Of a DNA stretch of 21,894 nt, positions 1-8,434 are shown one piece after another. A program made the position numbers and the translations under genes. Location: NCBI GenBank assembly GCA_937919075.1, contig CALFOF010000167.1:1-21894 (forward strand), read 5' to 3'. How positions within the stretch are numbered: the stretch's first letter is position 1; each line of letters starts with the position of its first letter. The notes beneath the pieces were generated by a model. That model had not been told where the DNA came from. It ran no database searches and worked only from the letters and a program-made list of their open reading frames with translations. Source of the stretch: an uncultured Cyanobium sp. (GTDB lineage Bacteria; Cyanobacteriota; Cyanobacteriia; PCC-6307; Cyanobiaceae).

Positions 1-1492
1 GACCCGCCGCTTCCGCCGGGCTGTGGCGTGCCACCTTCTGGGCGCTCAGGCCCGATGCGGAGGCCGCGCTGACCAGGCCGGTGGCTGGGGTGCTGTCCGG
101 GTGCGGCATCAGCACGAGGCCCACGCTGCCAAGCGCTTCGTGCAGGGGGGGATCCTCCAGCCCATCGAGCCAGGCCGGCAGCTGATCGCGCAACGCGGGC
201 AGCTGGGCGGCGAAGGCGTCGATCAGATCGTCTTCGCTGTAGCCCCGTCGCCAACGGCCGCGCGTGTGCCACAGCGCGCGCAACACGGCCGCCAGACAGG
301 ACCCAGCCTGCCGCAGACGCAGATCCAGCACCAGGGCCATCACGGCACCTTTGAGGTAGTAGCTGATCTGATTGTCCCCGCTGTAGGCGTCTTGCCGGTA
401 CAGCTTCACCCAGGCTTCCTGGCTGCTCTGGCGCAGGGTCTGGCCGAGCAGACGGCCGGGGGTGAGCAGGTAGCGGCTGAGCTCACTGCCGAGTTCGTCC
501 AGCAGGTCGGCGTCGCTGCCGATGCCGGCCAGCAGCGGCAGGAACTGGTCGTAGTAGCTGGTCACCCCCTCGGCGAACCAGAGGCTGGGCACAACCGTGG
601 GGCGGTCGTAGTCGATCGGGGTGAGCTCCGCCGGCCGCAGCCGCCGCACGTTCCACTGGTGCAGGTATTCATGGCCCACCAGCTGCAGAAACCTGCGGTA
701 GCCGCCAGGCTTGGCCAGCTCCTCCATGCCGTACTGCAGCACGGTGGCGTTGTCGTGCTCAAGGCCGCCGAAGCCCCGCTCCAGCAGGTGCAGCACAAAC
801 AGGTAGGAGGGGGCGGCCGGAGCCGCTGCACCCATCAGCCGGCAGCAGGCGGAACACACCGCCGTCACGTCGTCGAGCAGGTGGGGGTGGCGCTCCAGCA
901 GCGGATCGGGGTTTCCCCCCACCGCCGACCAGCACACCCAGCGGTGCGTCACCCCGTGCACCGCGAAGTCATGCCAGTGGTGCGGCCCCGCCTCCACCGG
1001 AGCATCCACCAGCTGGTCGAAGCTGCCGGCGATCCAGCGGTGTTCGCCTGGCCCGCTGAGAAACGGCAGCGGCACGAACGGCTGCCAGCCGTCGGGCAAC
1101 AGCAGCTGCAGGTGGTGCGGCATCCAGCGCGCCCCGTTCACCTGCAGCGCCAGGGCGGCCAGGGCCAGGCTGGCGTGGTCGTCGTCGAGGTGGCAGGTGC
1201 GCACCGTGAGCTCGGTGGCCATGGCGGCGTAGTGCACCTCCACCGGCAGCAAGTGCTCGAGCTGGGCGGTCCACACCGACGGCTCACGCCGCACCAGCGG
1301 CACCGCCACTCCCGCTTGAACCAGTTCCAGGTTCTGCAACTGGCGCACGTAATCGCGCTGCAGGTAGGAGCCCGGCGTCCACACAGGCAGGCGCAGCTCC
1401 AGCGTCTGGTGGGTGGGGGTGAAACGAAGCCGACAACGGATCAGATGCTGGCGAGAGGCCGTCAGATCCAGCGTGAGCTCCACCGGATCCAA
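1..1492 (-). CDS. M61 family (glycyl aminopeptidase-like) metallopeptidase, C-terminus cut by window edge
   Basis: The minus-strand frame is open from the DUF1257 stop to the window edge. It encodes an M61 peptidase, a zinc aminopeptidase family with an N-terminal beta domain, a thermolysin-like catalytic domain and a C-terminal PDZ domain. Visible signatures are the N-terminal WTPGSY motif, GFGGLEH, the zinc-binding HEYLHQWNV (plus positions about 650-676, near residue 274) and WFAEGVTSYY. The start of a PDZ-like segment (ARHSPAEAAG) lies at the very edge. About 497 codons are present and the family usually has about 590, so roughly 100 residues lie outside the window. The start is uncertain: TTG at 1492, GTG at 1483 and a CTG overlapping the upstream stop all fit. 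It is probably co-transcribed with the DUF1257 gene just upstream. Its natural substrates are not predictable. The family call is sure; the start is not. Confidence 0.88.
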   Translation of the reverse strand, partial: MDPVELTLDLTASRQHLIRCRLRFTPTHQTLELRLPVWTPGSYLQRDYVRQLQNLELVQAGVAVPLVRREPSVWTAQLEHLLPVEVHYAAMATELTVRTCHLDDDHASLALAALALQVNGARWMPHHLQLLLPDGWQPFVPLPFLSGPGEHRWIAGSFDQLVDAPVEAGPHHWHDFAVHGVTHRWVCWSAVGGNPDPLLERHPHLLDDVTAVCSACCRLMGAAAPAAPSYLFVLHLLERGFGGLEHDNATVLQYGMEELAKPGGYRRFLQLVGHEYLHQWNVRRLRPAELTPIDYDRPTVVPSLWFAEGVTSYYDQFLPLLAGIGSDADLLDELGSELSRYLLTPGRLLGQTLRQSSQEAWVKLYRQDAYSGDNQISYYLKGAVMALVLDLRLRQAGSCLAAVLRALWHTRGRWRRGYSEDDLIDAFAAQLPALRDQLPAWLDGLEDPPLHEALGSVGLVLMPHPDSTPATGLVSAASASGLSAQKVARHSPAEAAG

Positions 1493-1497
1493 GGGCG

Positions 1498-1839
1498 TCA
1501 GCCGGCGAGGTGAACGTGAGCCTGGGGCAGCTCACGCAGCGCCTGGGCGACGGCGACACGGGCGGCGTAGCCGCGGGTAACCGCCGCCAGGAACCGCTGC
1601 ACATCGAGGGAGCGGCTGAGGCGCTGCAGATCTCCCACCACGGCCAGGGAGCCATCGGGCTGGCGCTGCCAGCCCAGCTGATCGCCGGCAAGGTGCACCT
1701 TCACAGCCACCGGCACCTGTTCGTCGTTGAAGCCCTGCAGCTCCCCAACGAGCTGCGGATTGGCACCGAGTTCCTCAAGGGTGGCGACCAAGTGATCGAG
1801 ATCGCTCACGACCGTTGGCAGGATGGAAAGGTGGGACAT
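1498..1839 (-). CDS. DUF1257 / Ycf35-like protein
   Basis: This 113-residue protein begins MSHLSILPTVVSDLDHL, which matches the start of the DUF1257 family (Ycf35 of plastid genomes), small proteins typical of cyanobacteria and plastids with no established biochemical role. After the N-terminal helix come a GELQGFNDEQ segment, a VKVHLAGDQLGWQ strand region and an RGYAARVAVAQAL helix, the order expected for the family. The ATG at 1837-1839 is chosen because it gives the family's MSH start; the frame stays open upstream into purN, but that part has no family similarity. The gene is directly upstream of the M61 peptidase gene, with the two start/stop regions nearly touching. It is divergent from purN and their start codons share two bases. 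Function unknown. Confidence 0.82.
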   Translation of the reverse strand: MSHLSILPTVVSDLDHLVATLEELGANPQLVGELQGFNDEQVPVAVKVHLAGDQLGWQRQPDGSLAVVGDLQRLSRSLDVQRFLAAVTRGYAARVAVAQALRELPQAHVHLAG

Positions 1840-2560
1840 GAACCCGATGCCTGCTGCCGCAGACCTTAGCGACGAGAACGCCGGCATCCAGTGGCCGTTG
1901 CCACAGCCATGGCCGGCTGGGCATCCGCCCCTGCGGCTGGGAGTGATGGCCTCAGGCCACGGGTCGAACTTTGAGGCCTTGGTGGCCAGCTGCCGCCACG
2001 GGGCCCTCAACGCCAGCGTGGAGCTGCTGGTGGTGAACAAGGCGGGCTGCGGCGCGATCGAGCGGGCGGAGCGGCTTGGGGTTCCCTGGCGCCTGCTTGA
2101 TCACCGCCGTTTCAGCAGCCGCGAAGCGCTCGATGGCGCCTTGATCGAGGCCTTTGGGCAGGCAAGGGTGGAGCTGGTGGTGATGGCCGGCTGGATGCGG
2201 ATCGTCACCCCGGTGCTGATCGAGGCCTTTCCGCAGCGCCTTGTGAACATCCACCCCTCGTTGCTGCCCAGTTTCCGTGGCGTCGATGCGATCGGCCAGG
2301 CGCTGGCGGCGGGGGTGACCCTGGCGGGCTGCAGCGCTCACCTGGTGACCGCCGAAGTGGATGGGGGGCCGATCCTGGTCCAGGCCGCGGTGCCGGTGTG
2401 CCCCGGCGACGACCACGCCCGCCTGGCGGCCCGCATCCAGCAACAGGAGCACCGGATCCTGCCGCTGGCGGTGGCACTGGCCGCTGAGCGGCTGGGCTTC
2501 AGGGATAGAAGGGCAGCAACGGCAGGCCGGTGCCGGCGGGCAGCCCCGCCAGCAGGTTGA
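1838..2560 (+). CDS. purN: Phosphoribosylglycinamide formyltransferase (GAR transformylase, 10-formyl-THF dependent)
   Basis: PurN transfers a formyl group from 10-formyltetrahydrofolate to GAR in de novo purine synthesis. The 240-residue product has the nucleotide-binding ASGHGSN (residues 38-44), the catalytic NIHPSLLPSF block (Asn137, His139) and the VDGG segment with the catalytic Asp175. The start at 1838 is favoured over an in-frame ATG at 1823 because a purine-rich GGAAAGGTGGG lies just upstream of it. The N-terminus has about 35 residues before the folded domain, longer than the roughly 212-residue E. coli enzyme. The C-terminal 20 or so residues (Arg/Ala-rich, from FRDRR) look like run-on past the normal end into the antisense of argC, with which it overlaps by 62 bases. 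Function is confident; the natural start is moderately certain. Confidence 0.93.
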   Translation: MNPMPAAADLSDENAGIQWPLPQPWPAGHPPLRLGVMASGHGSNFEALVASCRHGALNASVELLVVNKAGCGAIERAERLGVPWRLLDHRRFSSREALDGALIEAFGQARVELVVMAGWMRIVTPVLIEAFPQRLVNIHPSLLPSFRGVDAIGQALAAGVTLAGCSAHLVTAEVDGGPILVQAAVPVCPGDDHARLAARIQQQEHRILPLAVALAAERLGFRDRRAATAGRCRRAAPPAG

Positions 2561-3575
2561 GGCACTGCACGCCCTGTCCGGCCTGGCCCTTCACCAGGTT
2601 GTCGATGGCGCACATCACGATCAGCTGGCTGGTGCGCGGGTCGACCTGCACCGACAGCAGGGCGCGGTTGGTCTGCTTCACCCACTTGGTGGAGGGGTAG
2701 GTGCCCACCGGCAGCACCTCCACGCAGGGGCTCTGGCGGTAGGCGGCCTGCAGCAGGGTGGTGCAGTCGGCGGCGGTGAGGCCGGGATCCCGCAGGCGGC
2801 CGTAGACGGTGGCCAGCAGACCCCGCACCATCGGCATCAGGTGGGGGGTGAACTGCAGCCGGATCGGTTGCCCGGCCGCACGGCTGGCCGATTCCTCGAT
2901 CTCGCTGGTGTGGCGGTGACCCACCACGCCGTAGGGGGCCACCGCTTCGCCGGCCTCGGCCAGCAGCAGGTTCTCCTTGGCGGCTCTGCCCCCGCCGGAG
3001 GTGCCGGTCTTGGCATCAATGATGATGCCGCTGGTTTCAATCAGGCCCTGGCTGAGAAACGGCATCAGCGCCAGCAGGCTGGCCGTGGGGAAACAGCCGG
3101 GGGCCGCCACCAGCCGCGCTCCGGCGATCGCGTCCCGTTCCCACTCCACCAGGCCGTACACCGCTTCTTTGCACAGGGCGTCGTCGTGGCGCGGATGCTC
3201 CTGGGCTTCGGCCGCATACACGCGTTTCCACTGGCTCAAGGAGCGGTAGCGGTAGTCGGCGGAGAGATCCACCACCTTCACCCCGCGGGCCAGCAGATCG
3301 GGCACCAGGCGCGACGCCAGACCGTTGGGCAGGCTCAGCACCGCCAGATCCGCTTCGGCGGCGATCGCATCGGGTTCAGGCACGCGCACCACCAGATCCC
3401 TGGCCAGCGGCAGAAACGGGGTGATCGCATTCCAGCGCTTGCCGGCGCTGCGTTCTCCCCCCAGAAACGTGACCTCCAGGTGGGGATGATCGTGCAGCAG
3501 CCTCAGGCTCTGCAGACCGCCATAGCCACTGGCGCCGATCACGGCCACGCGCCGGGCTGGTTCTGTCGGAGCCAT
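2499..3575 (-). CDS. argC: N-acetyl-gamma-glutamyl-phosphate reductase
   Basis: ArgC reduces N-acetylglutamyl phosphate to the semialdehyde with NADPH, the third step of arginine synthesis. The 358-residue protein has the Rossmann motif GASGYGG (residues 14-20), the SLPNGLAS segment, DLSADYR, the catalytic cysteine Cys161 in APGCFPT, the catalytic histidine region GVVGHRHTSEIE, and the FTPHLMPMVRGL block. The protein ends FYP, as usual in this family, so the gene is complete. It starts with ATG and is divergent from ribBA across about 60 bases. Its 3' end lies inside the 3' end of purN on the opposite strand. No neighbouring arginine gene is present, so it appears to stand alone. Confidence 0.97.
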   Translation of the reverse strand: MAPTEPARRVAVIGASGYGGLQSLRLLHDHPHLEVTFLGGERSAGKRWNAITPFLPLARDLVVRVPEPDAIAAEADLAVLSLPNGLASRLVPDLLARGVKVVDLSADYRYRSLSQWKRVYAAEAQEHPRHDDALCKEAVYGLVEWERDAIAGARLVAAPGCFPTASLLALMPFLSQGLIETSGIIIDAKTGTSGGGRAAKENLLLAEAGEAVAPYGVVGHRHTSEIEESASRAAGQPIRLQFTPHLMPMVRGLLATVYGRLRDPGLTAADCTTLLQAAYRQSPCVEVLPVGTYPSTKWVKQTNRALLSVQVDPRTSQLIVMCAIDNLVKGQAGQGVQCLNLLAGLPAGTGLPLLPFYP

Positions 3576-3636
3576 GCGGTCGCAATTGGGAGGGGAAAGC
3601 GTACTGGTCGTCCTGTGATCTCTCCACGGAGCGCAG

Positions 3637-5406
3637 GTGCGCTGGTGGAGAATGAAGGTTCATGGTCCACGTCCCCTGGCTCTCCGTTCCGGCCCGCTCC
3701 ACGATCTCGGCAGCGTTGAGGCGTCAACGCCGGCGGCGCAGCTGGAACGCGGCGCTGCTGCAGAAGCGGCGATCCGGTTTGATCCGGTGGCCGATGCCCT
3801 GGCAGCCATTCGCAACGGCGAAATGGTGGTGGTGGTGGATGACGAAAACCGTGAAAATGAAGGCGATCTGATCTGCGCGGCCCAGTTCGCCACACCGGAA
3901 CAGATCAACTTCATGGCCACCGAAGCGCGCGGCCTGATCTGCCTGGCGATGGAAGGGGAGCGCCTCGATGCGCTCGAGCTGCCCCTGATGGTGGATCGCA
4001 ACACTGACAGCAACCAGACCGCCTTCACCGTGAGCGTGGACGCGGGCCCCGAAAACGGTGTGTCCACCGGCATCTCCGCCGACGACCGGGCCCGCACCAT
4101 CCAGGTGGCGATTCATCCCCGGAGCCGGCCCCACGATCTACGCCGGCCCGGCCATATCTTTCCGTTGCGCGCTAAGCGGGGCGGCGTGCTCAAGCGCGCC
4201 GGTCATACGGAGGCGGCGGTGGATCTTTCACGCCTGGCTGGCCTGTATCCCGCCGGCGTGATCTGCGAGATCCAGAATCCCGATGGCTCGATGGCCCGGC
4301 TGCCGCAACTGCAGACGTATGCGCGCCAGCACGGATTGCGCCTGATCAGCATCGCCGATCTGATCAGCTATCGCCTCACCACCGAACGTTTTGTGCGGCG
4401 CCAGGCGGAAGCCATGATGCCCAGCGCCTTCGGCACGTTTCGCGCGATCGGCTATCGCAACGAACACGACGGCAGCGAACATGTGGCGATCGTGAAGGGC
4501 AACCCGGAAACCGCCACCGGATCGGTGCTGGTGCGGGTGCATTCGGAATGCCTCACCGGTGATGCCTTCGGCTCGCTCCGCTGCGACTGCCGCCCCCAGC
4601 TGGAAGCCGCGCTGCGCCTGATCGAAGACGCCGGCGAGGGAATCGTGGTGTATCTGCGCCAGGAAGGGCGCGGCATCGGCCTGATCAACAAGCTCAAGGC
4701 CTACAGCCTGCAGGATGGCGGCCTCGACACGGTGGAGGCCAATGAGCGCCTGGGCTTCCCCGCCGATCTGCGCAACTACGGCGTGGGCGCCCAGATCCTC
4801 AGTGATCTGGGCGTGAAGCGGTTGCGTCTGATCACCAACAACCCGCGCAAGATCGCCGGGTTGGGCGGCTATGGCCTGCAGGTGGTCGACCGCGTGCCGT
4901 TGGTGATGGATGCGGGCCTGCACAACGCGGCCTACCTGAGCACCAAGCGCACCAAGCTGGGGCATCTGATGGATGTGGAATCGCATGGGCTCACGGCGGT
5001 GCTCGGCTGGCACGGAGCCGGCGGCGACGATCCCTTCCGTTTGAGTGAGGCCTTTGACGCGCTGCAGCGAGGAACCGAGGAACGGGGTCTGATGCTCGAT
5101 CGCGAAAACGACCCCCGCCTGCTGGCCCTGCTCGACCAGCCGCCGTTGGCGGTCCTGCTGGGCTGCCCTGACGGCCGCCTGCTGAATGGCGCCGACCTTG
5201 ATTCCACGCTGCGCGCGCTGATGCGGCTGGGCGCTACCCAGCGGATTTCCCTGCTGCTGGCCCCTGACGCCCAGCGCCTGAGCCATCCGAGCGGAACGTT
5301 GACACGCGAGTTCCGCGACCTTGAGGATCTCAGTCCAGCTGAGAATGACAGTTGCCCACTTCTGAATCTGCAGCCTGGAGCGTTTGTGACCTGGCTGTTG
5401 AGCTGA
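3637..5406 (+). CDS. ribBA: Bifunctional 3,4-dihydroxy-2-butanone-4-phosphate synthase / GTP cyclohydrolase II
   Basis: RibBA catalyses both entry reactions of riboflavin synthesis. The N-terminal RibB half has [11 protein letters not shown] (residues 68-78), [15 protein letters not shown] and [11 protein letters not shown]. The RibA half has the zinc-binding cysteines 305, 316 and 318 in [17 protein letters not shown], with the 11 and 2 residue spacing of GTP cyclohydrolase II, and [11 protein letters not shown]. The GTG at 3637 has a GGAG five bases upstream; an in-frame ATG at 3652 is the alternative. Either way about 40 residues of non-conserved leader precede the RibB domain, so the true start is uncertain. 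At 589 residues it also carries roughly 120 residues beyond the cyclohydrolase core (from about [10 protein letters not shown] to the end), with no motif I recognise. Confidence 0.95.
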   Translation: MRWWRMKVHGPRPLALRSGPLHDLGSVEASTPAAQLERGAAAEAAIRFDPVADALAAIRNGEMVVVVDDENRENEGDLICAAQFATPEQINFMATEARGLICLAMEGERLDALELPLMVDRNTDSNQTAFTVSVDAGPENGVSTGISADDRARTIQVAIHPRSRPHDLRRPGHIFPLRAKRGGVLKRAGHTEAAVDLSRLAGLYPAGVICEIQNPDGSMARLPQLQTYARQHGLRLISIADLISYRLTTERFVRRQAEAMMPSAFGTFRAIGYRNEHDGSEHVAIVKGNPETATGSVLVRVHSECLTGDAFGSLRCDCRPQLEAALRLIEDAGEGIVVYLRQEGRGIGLINKLKAYSLQDGGLDTVEANERLGFPADLRNYGVGAQILSDLGVKRLRLITNNPRKIAGLGGYGLQVVDRVPLVMDAGLHNAAYLSTKRTKLGHLMDVESHGLTAVLGWHGAGGDDPFRLSEAFDALQRGTEERGLMLDRENDPRLLALLDQPPLAVLLGCPDGRLLNGADLDSTLRALMRLGATQRISLLLAPDAQRLSHPSGTLTREFRDLEDLSPAENDSCPLLNLQPGAFVTWLLS

Positions 5407-5414
5407 TCAGCGCT

Positions 5415-5435
5415 GCCCTTCCATCGGCGAAGGGC
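5415..5435. terminator. Weak hairpin between ribBA and a convergent gene
   Basis: A 7-bp perfect stem, GCCCTTC (5415-5421) with GAAGGGC (5429-5435), and a 7-base loop lie in the 52-base gap between two convergent genes. There is no T-tract on either strand, so intrinsic termination is only a possibility suggested by the position. Confidence 0.3.
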
Positions 5436-5458
5436 GGCGGCATGGGCCGGCCGCGGTG

Positions 5459-5920
5459 TCAGTCGCTATGAAGGGTGGGAAACGCCTTGATGTGCTGCAG
5501 CTGGCGATGCAGCAGATAGTGCTCACCGCAGAGGGCGAGCAAGGCATCGAGCAGGCGAATGTCGTTGTTGATGTAGTGCCGCAGCAATTGGCTGCTGTCC
5601 ACCAGTTCGATGGTGCTCAATAGCTCGGGATGATCCGGTGCAAGGGCTGCAACTTCGCGCAGAATCTGATCAAGGGACAGTTGAAACATGAATTCGGAAT
5701 CCATCCAGCCCAGTGACTGATCCGTATGCAACTGCCGATAGGCCCCCAGTTCAGCACTGTCGAAGCGGAAGTGGCGGCTGATCGGCTGCTCACGACCATG
5801 CTCTCCAATCATCAGGATTCGGCTGATCTCGAGCCGAACGCTTAGCCCCAAGGTGCACGTAGTCGTCCGCTCCGTAATTGGAGGCTGAGGGCTGCTCAGC
5901 ACAGCCCTCGTGAGGGTCAC
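5459..5920 (-). CDS. Hypothetical protein, unrecognised family
   Basis: I do not recognise this 153-residue protein. The first 36 residues look poorly structured. The rest is mostly helical, Leu/Asp/His-rich, with phrases such as [29 protein letters not shown] and [24 protein letters not shown]. There is no signal peptide, membrane span or metal-binding cysteine set. The assumed start is GTG at 5918-5920, which overlaps the stop of the upstream cyclophilin gene (GTGA) and suggests translational coupling. ATG at 5810-5812 (residue 37) is an alternative that would remove the weak N-terminus. Its base composition looks somewhat less GC-rich than the flanking genes. It converges on ribBA. It is likely real because it is a long frame placed directly behind a conserved gene. 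Confidence 0.6.
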   Translation of the reverse strand: MTLTRAVLSSPQPPITERTTTCTLGLSVRLEISRILMIGEHGREQPISRHFRFDSAELGAYRQLHTDQSLGWMDSEFMFQLSLDQILREVAALAPDHPELLSTIELVDSSQLLRHYINNDIRLLDALLALCGEHYLLHRQLQHIKAFPTLHSD

Positions 5921-6357
5921 ACCTTGATGATTACCTTGTTGATCTTGGTGCCCTTGCGGATGGCAAGCACCACATCCACGTTGGAGGCCAGACCGAACAC
6001 CGTATGCACCCCATCGAGGTGGGGCTGGGCGTCGTGGCAGAGGAAGAACTGGCTGCCGCCGGTGTTCTTGCCGGCGTGGGCCATCGACAGGGTGCCGGCC
6101 TGGTGCTTGCGGCTGTTGATCTCACAGGGGATCTTGTAGCCGGGCCCACCAGTGCCCGCCGCACCACCTGCACCCGCACGGGTGTTGGGGCAACCGCCCT
6201 GGGCCATGAAGCCGTCGATCACCCGATGAAAGGCCAGGCCGTCGTAGAAGCCGGCTTCGGCCAGCTTCACGAAGTTGGCCACCGTTGCGGGGGCATCGGC
6301 GTCGAACAGCTCGAGTTCCACCGTGCCGGCATCGGTTTCCATCTGGGCTTTGGTCAC
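5917..6357 (-). CDS. Cyclophilin-type peptidyl-prolyl cis-trans isomerase
   Basis: This 146-residue single-domain cyclophilin catalyses proline isomerisation. It shows the catalytic [13 protein letters not shown] block, [31 protein letters not shown] and LDGVHTVFG, in the normal order for small bacterial cyclophilins. No signal peptide is visible, so it is predicted to be cytoplasmic. GTG at 6357 is chosen because related cyanobacterial cyclophilins, as I recall them, begin MTKA; an ATG at 6342 lies five codons in. The next minus-strand gene begins on its stop codon. Upstream, a gap of about 90 bases separates it from the divergent methylthioadenosine phosphorylase gene and must hold both promoters. 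Confidence 0.95.
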   Translation of the reverse strand: MTKAQMETDAGTVELELFDADAPATVANFVKLAEAGFYDGLAFHRVIDGFMAQGGCPNTRAGAGGAAGTGGPGYKIPCEINSRKHQAGTLSMAHAGKNTGGSQFFLCHDAQPHLDGVHTVFGLASNVDVVLAIRKGTKINKVIIKV

Positions 6358-6447
6358 AGCAGGCTTGGGAAAAACGGACTTTATCCAATCTCAGGTAGAA
6401 CAGAGCCCCACCCTCCGCTCGGGAATCACTCCCTCACCCCTGACCCC

Positions 6448-7392
6448 ATGAGTGACCCCGCTCCCGCTTCCAACGGTTCCGGCCACGATCTCTCCGGCGC
6501 CCGGCTCGGCATCCTCGGCGGCAGCGGCCTCTATGCCATGGAGGGCCTTGAAGATGTGCGGGAGCTCTCGCTCGATACCCCCTTCGGCGCCCCCTCCGAC
6601 AGCCTGCGGCTGGGCCGGCTCGGCAGCATTGAGGTGGTGTTCCTGGCGCGCCATGGCCGCTACCACAGCCTGTCCCCCACCGAAGTGCCCTACCGGGCCA
6701 ACATCTGGGCCCTGCGCTCCCTCGGCGTGCGCTGGATCCTCTCCTGCTCGGCGGTCGGGTCGCTGCAGGAGCCCCTGCGCCCGCTCGACATGCTGGTGCC
6801 CGATCAATTCATTGATCGCACCCACCAACGGCCACTCAGTTTCTTCGGCAACGGCGCCGTTGCCCACGTGGGCATCGCCGATCCCTTCTGCCCCAGCCTC
6901 AGCCGCCTGCTGGCCGATGTGGCCGACAGCCTCATGCCCACCGGCCGCCAGCTGCACCGCAGCGGCACCTATCTGTGCATGGAAGGTCCGGCCTTTTCCA
7001 CCCGCGCTGAATCCAACCTGTATCGCAGCTGGGGCTGTGCGGTGATCGGCATGACCAACCACAGCGAGGCCCGTCTGGCGCGGGAGGCGGAAATCGCCTA
7101 CGCCACCCTGGCCATGGTCACCGACTACGACTGCTGGCACAGCGATCACGCGTCGGTGAGCGTGGAGCTGGTGATCCAGAACCTGCACGCCAATGCGCAG
7201 CTGGCCCAACAGGTGGTGAAGGTGGCGGCCGAGCGCATCGCCGCCCAGCGCCCCGCCAGCAGCGCCCACAGCGCCCTGCGCAATGCCCTGATGACACCGA
7301 AGGAGTGGGTGCCGGCCGAAACGCGCGAAAAGCTCGACCTGCTCACCGCTCCTTATTGGGGCCCCTTCGAGCCCGCTGAAACGCCCGCGTAG
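6448..7392 (+). CDS. mtnP: S-methyl-5'-thioadenosine phosphorylase
   Basis: MTA phosphorylase splits methylthioadenosine, a by-product of polyamine synthesis, into adenine and methylthioribose-1-phosphate. The 314-residue protein has the phosphate-binding GGSGLY (residues 24-29), FLARHGRYHSLSPTEVPYRAN, the substrate-site MEGPAFSTRAES and the AMVTDYDCWH segment with the catalytic DYD. The motif GMTNHSEARLAREAE has His-Ser where I would expect Leu-Pro or Leu-Thr in this family, a small local departure. The start is the ATG at 6448; the frame is open further upstream, but that part lies antisense to the cyclophilin gene and has no similarity. The gene converges on murQ with a 29-base gap. The closely related methylthioinosine phosphorylases are a less likely alternative. 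Confidence 0.93.
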   Translation: MSDPAPASNGSGHDLSGARLGILGGSGLYAMEGLEDVRELSLDTPFGAPSDSLRLGRLGSIEVVFLARHGRYHSLSPTEVPYRANIWALRSLGVRWILSCSAVGSLQEPLRPLDMLVPDQFIDRTHQRPLSFFGNGAVAHVGIADPFCPSLSRLLADVADSLMPTGRQLHRSGTYLCMEGPAFSTRAESNLYRSWGCAVIGMTNHSEARLAREAEIAYATLAMVTDYDCWHSDHASVSVELVIQNLHANAQLAQQVVKVAAERIAAQRPASSAHSALRNALMTPKEWVPAETREKLDLLTAPYWGPFEPAETPA

Positions 7393-7421
7393 CCAAGCTG
7401 CTTCAAGCCGCTGCCGGGCGC

Positions 7422-8369
7422 TCAGTGGCGGAGCTGAGCGCCGAGGGTGGCCAGGGCGGGCCGCAGATGGCCGCCGGCCGCCTCCAGGGCTGCAGCGGCA
7501 GCGGCGGCATCGAGATCGGTGACCGCCATCAGCAGGGCCCGCTTCACTGATCCGCCCGCCGCTTCCAGCAGTTGCCTGCCGCGGGGCCGCTCCACCCCGG
7601 CCAGATCGCGCAGGATGCGCAGGGCCCTGTCTTCCAGCTTGCTGTTGGTGACCGCCACATCCACCATGCGGTTGCCGTGCACCTTGCCCAGCTTCACCAT
7701 CACGCCGGTGGAGAGGATGTTGAGCGCCATCTTGGTGGCGGTGCCGGCCTTGAGCCGGGTGGAGCCGGTCACCAGTTCAGGGCCGGTGAGCAGGCGGATG
7801 TCGATCTCGCAGGGCATCGGCGCCTGCGACGTGGGCACGCAGGCCATGCCGATCGTGAGCGCACCGAGGCGGCGCGCATGGTGGAGAGCTCCGTGCACGT
7901 AGGGAGTGGTGCCGCCGGCGGCGATCCCCACCAGCGCATCGGCGCTGCAGAAGCCCCGTGCCTCCAGATCGGCCTGGCCCGCTTCAGCGCGGTCTTCCAG
8001 GCCTTCGGAGCTGCGCAGCAGGGCCGGCGCCCCCCCGGCGAGCACACCTTGCACCAGCTCGGGCGGGCTGCAGAAGGTGGGGGGGCACTCGGCGGCATCA
8101 AGCACGCCCAGGCGGCCGGAGGTGCCGGCGCCCAGGTAGAACAGCCGCCCACCGGCGCGCAGCCGGGCCACGATCGCGTCGATGGCGGCACTGAGCGCTG
8201 GCGCTGCCGCCGCCACCGCCAGCTGCGAGCAGCGCTCTTCCTCGCAGAACAGGTCCACGATCGCGCGGGTTTCGAGCTGATCGAGCGCGGCGCTGGCGGG
8301 ATTGGGCTGTTCGGTGAGCAGGTGACCGCGGTCGTTGGCGGCCAGCTCAAAGGTTGAGGCCTGGCTCAC
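7422..8369 (-). CDS. murQ: N-acetylmuramic acid 6-phosphate etherase
   Basis: MurQ removes lactate from MurNAc-6-phosphate, giving GlcNAc-6-phosphate, in peptidoglycan recycling. The 315-residue protein carries the SIS-domain loop LGAGTSGRLGVLDAAECPPTF with catalytic Glu94, and SSEGLED with Glu125; the 31-residue spacing equals that of E. coli Glu83 and Glu114. Further motifs are GIAAGGTTPYVHGAL, TGSTRLKAGTATKMALN and HGNRMVDVAVTNSKL. The start is a GTG (8367-8369) followed by SQASTF. It shares bases with a TGA in another frame that appears to be the ancestral end of the DUF3110 gene (see findings), implying coupling with the dnaK-dnaJ-DUF3110 run. No anmK or muramic acid transporter gene is seen nearby. 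Confidence 0.96.
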   Translation of the reverse strand: MSQASTFELAANDRGHLLTEQPNPASAALDQLETRAIVDLFCEEERCSQLAVAAAAPALSAAIDAIVARLRAGGRLFYLGAGTSGRLGVLDAAECPPTFCSPPELVQGVLAGGAPALLRSSEGLEDRAEAGQADLEARGFCSADALVGIAAGGTTPYVHGALHHARRLGALTIGMACVPTSQAPMPCEIDIRLLTGPELVTGSTRLKAGTATKMALNILSTGVMVKLGKVHGNRMVDVAVTNSKLEDRALRILRDLAGVERPRGRQLLEAAGGSVKRALLMAVTDLDAAAAAAALEAAGGHLRPALATLGAQLRH

Positions 8370-8434
8370 AGCAACCCTTCCAGCCGGCGCCGGAACGCTT
8401 CGAGTTCATCGCTGGCCGCTGAAGCCTCGCTTTT
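8366..8434 (-). other. Out-of-frame continuation of the DUF3110 gene (probable frameshift)
   Basis: On the minus strand, the +1 frame relative to the DUF3110 gene reads SEASAASDELEAFRRRLEGLL followed by a TGA at 8366-8368. This looks like a charged helical C-terminus of the kind I recall ending DUF3110 proteins. Its TGA overlaps the GTG start of murQ as GTGA. The frames would join if the A4 run (T4 on the plus strand, 8431-8434) were A3, giving GAPESEASAASDE. In the frame as written the protein instead ends KRGFSGQR at 8406. Confidence 0.55.

Noticed and set aside
23..1513. 496-codon open frame on the plus strand
   Set aside because: It is exactly antisense to the M61 peptidase, is rich in Gln/His/Arg/Gly, and has no recognisable domain; it is a by-product of GC-rich codon use.
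2361..3719. 452-codon open frame on the plus strand
   Set aside because: It lies antisense to argC, whose motifs are clear, and its residues are low-complexity Gly/Gln/His.
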